Shown here: piece after piece, positions 8,945 to 12,923 of the stretch
Layout: each line of letters begins with the position of its first letter
How positions within the stretch are numbered: the first letter of the stretch is position 1
Assembly: GCA_004151065.3 (NCBI GenBank)
Contig: NWUY0300018239.1
Span: 11,215 to 24,137 of the forward strand
Length of the DNA stretch: 12,923 nucleotides
Origin: Larix sibirica
Lineage: Eukaryota > Streptophyta > Pinopsida > Pinales > Pinaceae
Direction of reading: 5' to 3'
The notes under the pieces: generated by a model
Told to the model about the DNA's origin: nothing
Seen by the model: only the letters and a program-made list of their open reading frames with translations
The model's database searches: none
Program-made: the position numbers and the translations under genes

Positions 8945-9054
8945 CTGGTTGTGTGGAACACCAAAGGAGAGAGACATTTAAACAAGTGCATAGCGGAATA
9001 AACTGCAAATGATGCATCACCTAGTGTGGAAGGTGTACTATATGGGTGTAGCAA
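8945..9054 (-). pseudogene. Small exon of the decayed gene (110 bases)
   Basis: The acceptor is GTTTGTAG|TTGCTAC and the donor CAACCAG|GTATGA. Joined in phase to the preceding QE codons, it reads stop-free, beginning LLHPYSTPSTLGDASF. To join the next exon in its open frame, however, the reading must shift inside a TCTCTCTCC run. That is a likely CT-slippage site, since a two-base change there would restore phase. This is inference from the frames only. Confidence 0.4.
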
Positions 9055-9145
9055 CTACAAACATCATGCTGAATTAGATATATAAAGAGAAAATATAATA
9101 ATATACAAAATCAATGAAGAAAAAAGAGATGGTTAACATATTAAC

Positions 9146-9458
9146 CTCTTGCATAAAAGTATCAACTACGTTGGCCTCCATTTCCCCATAACAACTCTAC
9201 CCACAACTCGAACATCTGTGAGGCTCATGTAAGGATCCATGTTGTCCTCTCCTGGCTAGACTCTACTGTAGGGGATGAAGGCCCAAATACTTCCTCAACG
9301 TCACATGAATCTTGCTCCTCACGGGATAATGCTATGAAATTTCTATGATGCAACAATCTATGAGTCACAACGAATAGGGATTCCCGGGTCTTGATAATGC
9401 TCTTCCCTATTGGTGGATTCTAGATGAGGGGGTAGGCATTCACCAAGAAGGACGGGGA
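9146..9458 (-). pseudogene. Middle segment of the decayed gene, frameshifted
   Basis: In one minus frame, 9458-9162 gives 99 codons (counting the final TGA) with two internal stops, TAG at 9422-9420 and a later TGA. The clearest part reads LFVVTHRLLHHRNFIALSR, then an acidic, serine-rich stretch (DVEEVFGPSSPTVESSQ). Near its end another frame becomes better (EANVVDTFMQE) and runs into a donor, GAG|GTTAAT, at 9146/9145. Between 9555 and 9459 a short readable piece (GHYVNYFDIGEFQGVG) lies in a third frame, so indels have hit this part. No family recognised. Confidence 0.4.
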
Positions 9459-9555
9459 CCTAGAAATGGGTTACACTTAGCATTCTATTTATATTATGTA
9501 GACCCACAACCCACCCCTTGAAATTCACCAATGTCAAAATAGTTGACATAGTGAC

Positions 9556-10085
9556 CTAACACAAACTATGCCCATAATCCCTAAGGAAATATAGAGACAC
9601 CTCCCTATTATTGCAAGGAGGTTTATCAAATAACATAAACCACCTTTCCATCCAATGGTTTCTAAATGGTTGGAAGGTGCACCAATCTATACAAATGCAT
9701 CTCTTTGTCACTGGTTGATGTAATCTAGTTCTCAGTTCAATAAACAATGTCACCAATTGTTGTTTGGTGATGTTCAAGTCTATAACTTGGTCTTTATTTA
9801 GACCAGTCCTATAGCATTGAAGCATTATATCCTTGTAATAAGTCATATTAGTTAATTGCCCTTGGGTAATTGTAATAGAAGATATAATTGCCTCTATTGA
9901 AATGGCTAGTGAAAATCGGGTGGGCTCTCTAGCATTTCACAATTCATTACAAAGGGTTCTAAGAGTTCTCAAATACGAATCGATTTCCATGTTAATTTTG
10001 AGTGGTTCGGCGTTTGGGTTTGGTGCATCTTGGTGTGGTGGTGATTGGTTTGGGTTATCTTTGAGATCCATTGGAATTAGTTATG
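9556..10085 (-). pseudogene. N-terminal exon of the decayed gene: 172-codon frame with one TGA
   Basis: The exon is preceded by an acceptor (TTATCAAATTACAG|CATAAC, 10086/10085). An in-frame TAA just upstream supports the ATG at 10071 as the start. The frame runs to a TAG at 9558-9556 with one internal stop, TGA at 9939-9937 (codon 45), which sits in a readable context (TLCNEL-stop-NAREPTRF) and could come from CGA. The order is: a polar, P/N/Q-rich start (MDLKDNPNQSPPHQDAPN); a probable helix (MEIDSYLRTLRTLCNEL); an I/T/S-rich stretch; a helical part (NITKQQLVTLFIELRTRL); and a C/W/F-rich end (CICIDWCTFQPFRNHW). About ten stops would be expected by chance in 172 codons here. A further open stretch upstream (about 10330-10205) may be an earlier exon. 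Confidence 0.5.
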
Positions 10086-11094
10086 CTGTAATTTGATAAA
10101 AAAAATTAAGTTTAGTTAACAGTTTTATGTTTAGTGGTTTTTTTCATTTTTAAACAAAAAGGAATTAAAAACAAAAAAAAAGGAAAATACTTGCTTGGAA
10201 TCCAATGAAGATGAAGGTAGTGGTCCCTTGAGTGGTTGATTCTCTCCCCGGGCCCTCTATTTTTACCAATAGTTGGTTCAACCTCCTCCAAAAAGCATGA
10301 TGATGTCTATGGGGAAAATAGTCTAGATGTGACCTATTAAAAAAATAAAAATAGGAAAGTGCATGGACACTTTAGGAATGCATGCGTGTTCTTAAAGGAT
10401 GACTTTCCATCCTTGTTGGTGGTTTGAGATTTTTCTAACTTGGAAAATTAGGAACGCGCCCACGTTCCTGTGTGAGCACATTTTTTATGAACCCATTGTC
10501 GCTTTTGAAGCCATCAACTTCGTGCATTCACCCTCATATTAATATAAATTGTCACATATTAATATATGTAGAACATAAATTAATTAAACTATAGGGTAGC
10601 ATATAGTCTCATATATGGAACTAAGGCTAGATGTTATTTGAAGGTACATGACTTCATTGTTGTAGCCCGAGTGATTATAGATGACATAAAAATACTTCTA
10701 CTTAGTTAAACTCGTATTTCTCAGATTTAATGAAATAGGTCAACAACCCAAGACCTTGAATATTGAAGCATTTTTCCTCCTTCGATCATATTAATAATAT
10801 AATAATGTTTATATATATTCATATCAATATATAATCATATATTTCTCTTTGTATAGATAGTTATAACATCTATAAAAAACCAAGACTAATAGTTGCAAAG
10901 CAGCTAGTCCCTACCATAAAATTATGTTATGTTTTGTAGAAATAAGATTATGCTATATTTTGTACAATTGATCTTGTTATAATTTGGAAAATTGATGTAT
11001 GATATTATATAAATAATTTTTTATAATGGATAATGATATTATATTAAAAAAATCAAGTTTTAGTTTTTTAATCCTTTTCATAGTTTTTNTGAAC
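10086..11094. other. AT-rich region with small hairpins; one undetermined base
   Basis: Immediately left is the 5' side of the decayed minus-strand gene. On the minus strand, 10330-10205 is open in two frames and ends near a donor-like CAA|GTATTT, a possible upstream exon. AGGAACG (10450-10456) and CGTTCCT (10463-10469) form a 7-bp-stem hairpin. A related AGGAATGCATGCGTGTTCT lies about 75 bases earlier. Bases 10921 and 10947 start two copies of ATTATG(T/C)TAT(G/A)TTTTGTA. Base 11089 is N. The rest is very AT-rich, without genes. Confidence 0.45.
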
Positions 11095-11340
11095 CAAAAA
11101 TAGCTCATGCGCTACCATGCGCAGCGTCCTACTTTGCGACCATACCTTAGCCATTACCATCGCGCGACATGCGCAATTTCTCGGAATTGTTTGTCGCCCG
11201 TCGCCGCGCGCAATGCGCACTTAACAAAACTACTTCCTCTTCCTGCAATAGCATGCAATGTGCAATTATCAAAATTGCCTTTTCTTTTTGCCGTAGTGCG
11301 CAACGAGCGATTTTCCACACTTGTATATTTTTTCAACCCA
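11095..11340. repeat. CpG-rich diverged tandem repeat built on TGCGCA
   Basis: TGCGCA occurs at 11118, 11170, 11214 and 11297, and its CpG-decay form TGTGCA at 11259, at spacings of 52, 44, 45 and 38 bases. Further CGCGCG-rich clusters lie next to several of them. The block stands out from the AT-rich surroundings. It adjoins the outer end of the copia LTR, so it may be the insertion target or part of an older element. Unit identity is low apart from the core. Confidence 0.55.
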
Positions 11341-11356
11341 ATTGGGCTCTGCCCAA
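11337..11356. repeat. Overlapping palindromes at the outer side of the LTR
   Basis: CCCAATTGGG (11337-11346) is a perfect 10-bp palindrome. It overlaps TTGGGC-TCT-GCCCAA (11342-11356), an inverted repeat with a 6-bp stem and a 3-base loop. They lie 12 or more bases outside the inferred LTR end and may form a hairpin. Confidence 0.75.
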
Positions 11357-11539
11357 CAAAACATAGGTGCTGCAAATGATTTGTAGGCTCATAAAAAATA
11401 AAGTACTGGAAACACTAGGTGAAATCACAAATTTAAAGGAATAAAAATAAAGAGGTTCACAACATGAATTTACAGACACTGATATTTTTGGAAAACTGCC
11501 CAGAAAAACCCTGAAGGGAAAACTTGTTGAGAGTGAGTA

Positions 11540-11545
11540 TTTATT
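11540..11545 (-). terminator. Poly(A) signal AATAAA in the LTR
   Basis: AATAAA on the minus strand, about 700 bases after the TATA-like box and about 170 bases before the inferred LTR end. It would mark the R/U5 border region of the retrotransposon transcript. Confidence 0.5.
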
Positions 11546-11978
11546 ATTTCTTCGGCAAAATAATACAACAACAGAATACAACTTATCTCAACTAGTATAA
11601 GACAATTTCAGTGCCTCGAATTATGTGTTGAAAAGAGCCTCGAAATCTGTGCAATGAAGTTCTGGAAATTTGTTCCCTTCTCAAGCTTACTTGAATTGTG
11701 CAACAACTCATCAAATTTTGTGCTAAAATCAATCATCAAACTTGACATGCGTTCCCAATAACACAATAGCAAAATGCCTAGATTTTCATGCCCTCACAGT
11801 CATGAAAATCATGCCTTGTATGAACAATTATACAACTGTTGTAATTAATGCAGTACGACCTGCTATACCTGCCCTCAAAATGTGTGCCAGTACTCTAGGA
11901 ATTCGTTCCCAGTTTCAATTCCTAGAAATGCGTTCCAGCCTCCTCCATTTCAATGTTGATCAATGCCTTGGAATTCGA

Positions 11979-11982
<4 letters not shown>

Positions 11983-12012
<30 letters not shown>
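11983..12012. repeat. (TC)15 microsatellite, read as (GA)15 in the LTR
   Basis: Thirty bases of uninterrupted TC. In LTR orientation the GA run follows a purine-rich leader and precedes ATGGCTCGAATTCC. It probably lies in the transcribed leader. GA/CT tracts are common in plant 5' leaders and promoters; a role here is inference. Confidence 0.97.
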
Positions 12013-12014
<2 letters not shown>

Positions 12015-12239
12015 GCTGTGCCCTTCTTCTCCTCAAGAAAATCGACCTCTTCTCTTTCTCTTCAAAACTCACGGAAAGAATGAATGTGAACAATGTCTTT
12101 CCCTTTCCTTTTTGGGTTTCTCATTAGGGTAACTGAATGGTCATCTAATACAAGGGCCCACGCTGGTCTAGATCAATGGATGATAGTAAATGCACTTTAA
12201 TTCTCTCTATAAATTGATTTCACTAAACCACCACTTAAA

Positions 12240-12245
12240 TATATA
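12240..12245 (-). promoter_or_regulatory. TATA-like box in the LTR
   Basis: TATATA inside TTTTTATATATTTAAG on the minus strand, about 140 bases inside the LTR start. A second weaker candidate (TTTATAGAG) lies about 30 bases downstream. Either could drive the element's transcript. Confidence 0.4.
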
Positions 12246-12383
12246 AAAAGTCACTTTAATCTCTAAAGTGAAATTAAATGCTCATCTCAAGTCATTTAAT
12301 GCAAGGGTCATGTTATTTTCCCCTTTTAAGTGACTTAGGAATAAATTCACTAGGGGAAAAAATTCCTAGGTACAAAATATTCA

Positions 12384-12923
12384 TCACTCCCTCTTACCGA
12401 CGAAGTTGTTCCACACCACTCCCAACTTGCCCCTCCCCAAGGATTTGGTCAGAATGTATGCCACCTACTCATCAGTGGAATTGTACTGTAACTCCACAGA
12501 TCGTCTTTGAACATAGTCACGAATGAAGTGGTACTTGTTCTCTATGTGCTTTGACCTATCATGGAATACTCGATTCTTAGAGAGCTAGATGCAACTCTGC
12601 TTGTCGTAGTAAATAGCCATGGGTCTCATCTCCTAACCAAATAAATCCACCAACAACTTGCAAATCCACAAGGCCTCACAAACCGCCTGAATGGATGCCA
12701 CATACTCATCCTCTGCATAACTCAAAGCAACAAAATTTTTCTTCTGACTGAACCATGACACTACTGCCAAGCCCAAACTTAAACAACATTCATAAGTTCT
12801 CTTCCAGTCTATCACACTGCCTACCTAATATAAATCCATGAAGCCAACTAAAATAACACCATCTGTCCTCCTATAGTCCATACCATAATCCACTATCCCT
12901 GCAAGGTATCTCAACACATGTTT
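12384..12923 (-). pseudogene. Ty1/copia polyprotein C-terminal end (RNase H), interrupted by four TAG stops
   Basis: The frame runs from the window edge at 12923 to a TGA at 12386-12384, 180 codons with no frameshift. Recognisable in order are RYLAGIVDYGMDYRR, the VGF-MD block with the first RNase H aspartate, AVVSWFSQKKNFVALSYAED (with the E of the catalytic set), LWICKLLVDLFG, YYDKQSC (D), FHDRSKHIENKYHFIRDYV, and LTKSLGRGK near the end. This is the RNase H of a plant Ty1/copia element, which removes RNA from the RNA-DNA hybrid during reverse transcription. The four internal stops are all TAG: 12827-12825 (where the family has tryptophan), 12635-12633, one between CI and LSKN, and one between DE and VAYIL. 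After GRGK the end looks several residues shorter than usual. The rest of the element lies beyond the window. Confidence 0.93.
12387..12395 (-). other. Polypurine tract of the copia element
   Basis: AAGAGGGAG on the minus strand, immediately before the LTR's TG. It overlaps the last codons (KRE) of the polyprotein. This is the usual primer site for second-strand DNA synthesis in LTR retrotransposons. Confidence 0.75.

Larger units (their letters stand above)
8128..10085 (-). pseudogene. Multi-exon decayed gene of unknown family (minus strand)
   Basis: Read on the minus strand, the region has an N-terminal exon (10085-9556), a middle open part (9458-9146), then five small exons with GT..AG borders: 9054-8945, 8801-8739, 8648-8499, 8383-8315 and 8220-8128. 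The last four are 63, 150, 69 and 93 bases, all multiples of three and all read in the same phase. Introns are short (about 90-150 bases) and AT-rich. At least four in-frame stops (TGA 9939-9937, TAG 9422-9420, TAG 8540-8538, TGA 8335-8333) and two or more frameshifts show decay. The predicted product would start acidic and proline/asparagine-rich, have a hydrophobic and aromatic central part, and end in a basic tail. I do not recognise the family. Alternatives are a lineage-specific host gene or a transposon-borne gene with introns. Confidence 0.5.
11368..12386 (-). mobile_element. Ty1/copia 3' LTR, about 1.0 kb (outer end approximate)
   Basis: On the minus strand, the LTR begins TGATGAATATT at 12386, directly after a purine tract (AAGAGGGAG) and at the stop codon of the polyprotein, as usual for copia elements. 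Inside are a TATATA box (12245-12240) and an AATAAA signal (11545-11540). After AATAAA comes a U5-like part with the TTCCCTTCAGGG and GTGTCTGTAAATTC segments common in plant copia LTRs. The outer end is set by eye at a terminal CA near 11368-11371 (ATTTGCA or GCAGCA). Without the 5' LTR or a target-site duplication in view it may be off by tens of bases. The LTR also holds a (GA)15 tract. Confidence 0.65.

Noticed and set aside
9902-10096. 64-codon plus-strand frame opposite the minus-strand exon
   Set aside because: It is the antisense shadow of the longer minus-strand frame, which has the better context (acceptor and start).
11107-11379. Overlapping open frames on both strands in the CpG-rich block
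   Set aside because: Three or more frames are open at once because the block is poor in A/T stop triplets. The peptides follow the TGCGCA repeat and show no protein family.
11742-12083. 113-codon plus-strand frame containing a serine/leucine run
   Set aside because: It is antisense to the LTR, and the S-L run is only the TC microsatellite.
1-12923. CRISPR arrays, tRNA or rRNA genes, bacterial operons
   Set aside because: No regularly spaced short repeats with unique spacers, no tRNA-like GGTTCGAATCC arm with an acceptor stem, and no rRNA segments were seen by eye. The sequence is eukaryotic in character.

Overview
The window looks like intergenic, repeat-rich nuclear DNA of a land plant. 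The evidence is a low overall GC content, GT..AG intron-like structures, microsatellites, a Ty1/copia retrotransposon tail with an LTR, and an N-terminal exon resembling the plant splicing factor SUGP1-like (splicing factor 4-like). A large-genome seed plant such as a gymnosperm would fit, but nothing here fixes the species. There is no operon structure or ribosome binding site, and no intact protein-coding gene can be shown. One base is undetermined (N at 11089).

Layout. 1-483: an 81-codon frame ending at a good splice donor and broken by one TAG, unrecognised. 1314-1848: a nested tandem repeat, with a 37-bp duplication feeding a roughly 230-bp duplication. 1849-4650: mostly AT-rich sequence with weak coding traces and one possible LTR-like or 3'-UTR-like piece on the minus strand. 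4652-4843: three 64-bp tandem repeats. 5087-5497: the SUGP1-like exon on the plus strand, interrupted by TAG. 6018-6878: a plus-strand stretch with few stops in shifting frames, possibly a decayed gene. 7444-7478 and 7952-7974: (CA)n and (AT)n microsatellites.

8128-10085, minus strand: the most interesting part. It is a decayed gene of unknown family: a 172-codon N-terminal exon broken by a single TGA, a frameshifted middle part, then a chain of small exons with good splice signals. The last four of these share one phase and end in a lysine/arginine-rich tail. 10086-11090 is AT-rich and featureless apart from small hairpins.

11095-11340: a CpG-rich block of diverged repeats built around TGCGCA. 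11368-12386: a probable copia 3' LTR on the minus strand, with a terminal TG, a TATA box, AATAAA and a (GA)15 tract. 12384-12923: the end of the copia polyprotein (RNase H), in one unshifted frame but with four TAG stops.

The genes do not form a pathway. The window reads as decayed gene pieces and repeats between transposon insertions.
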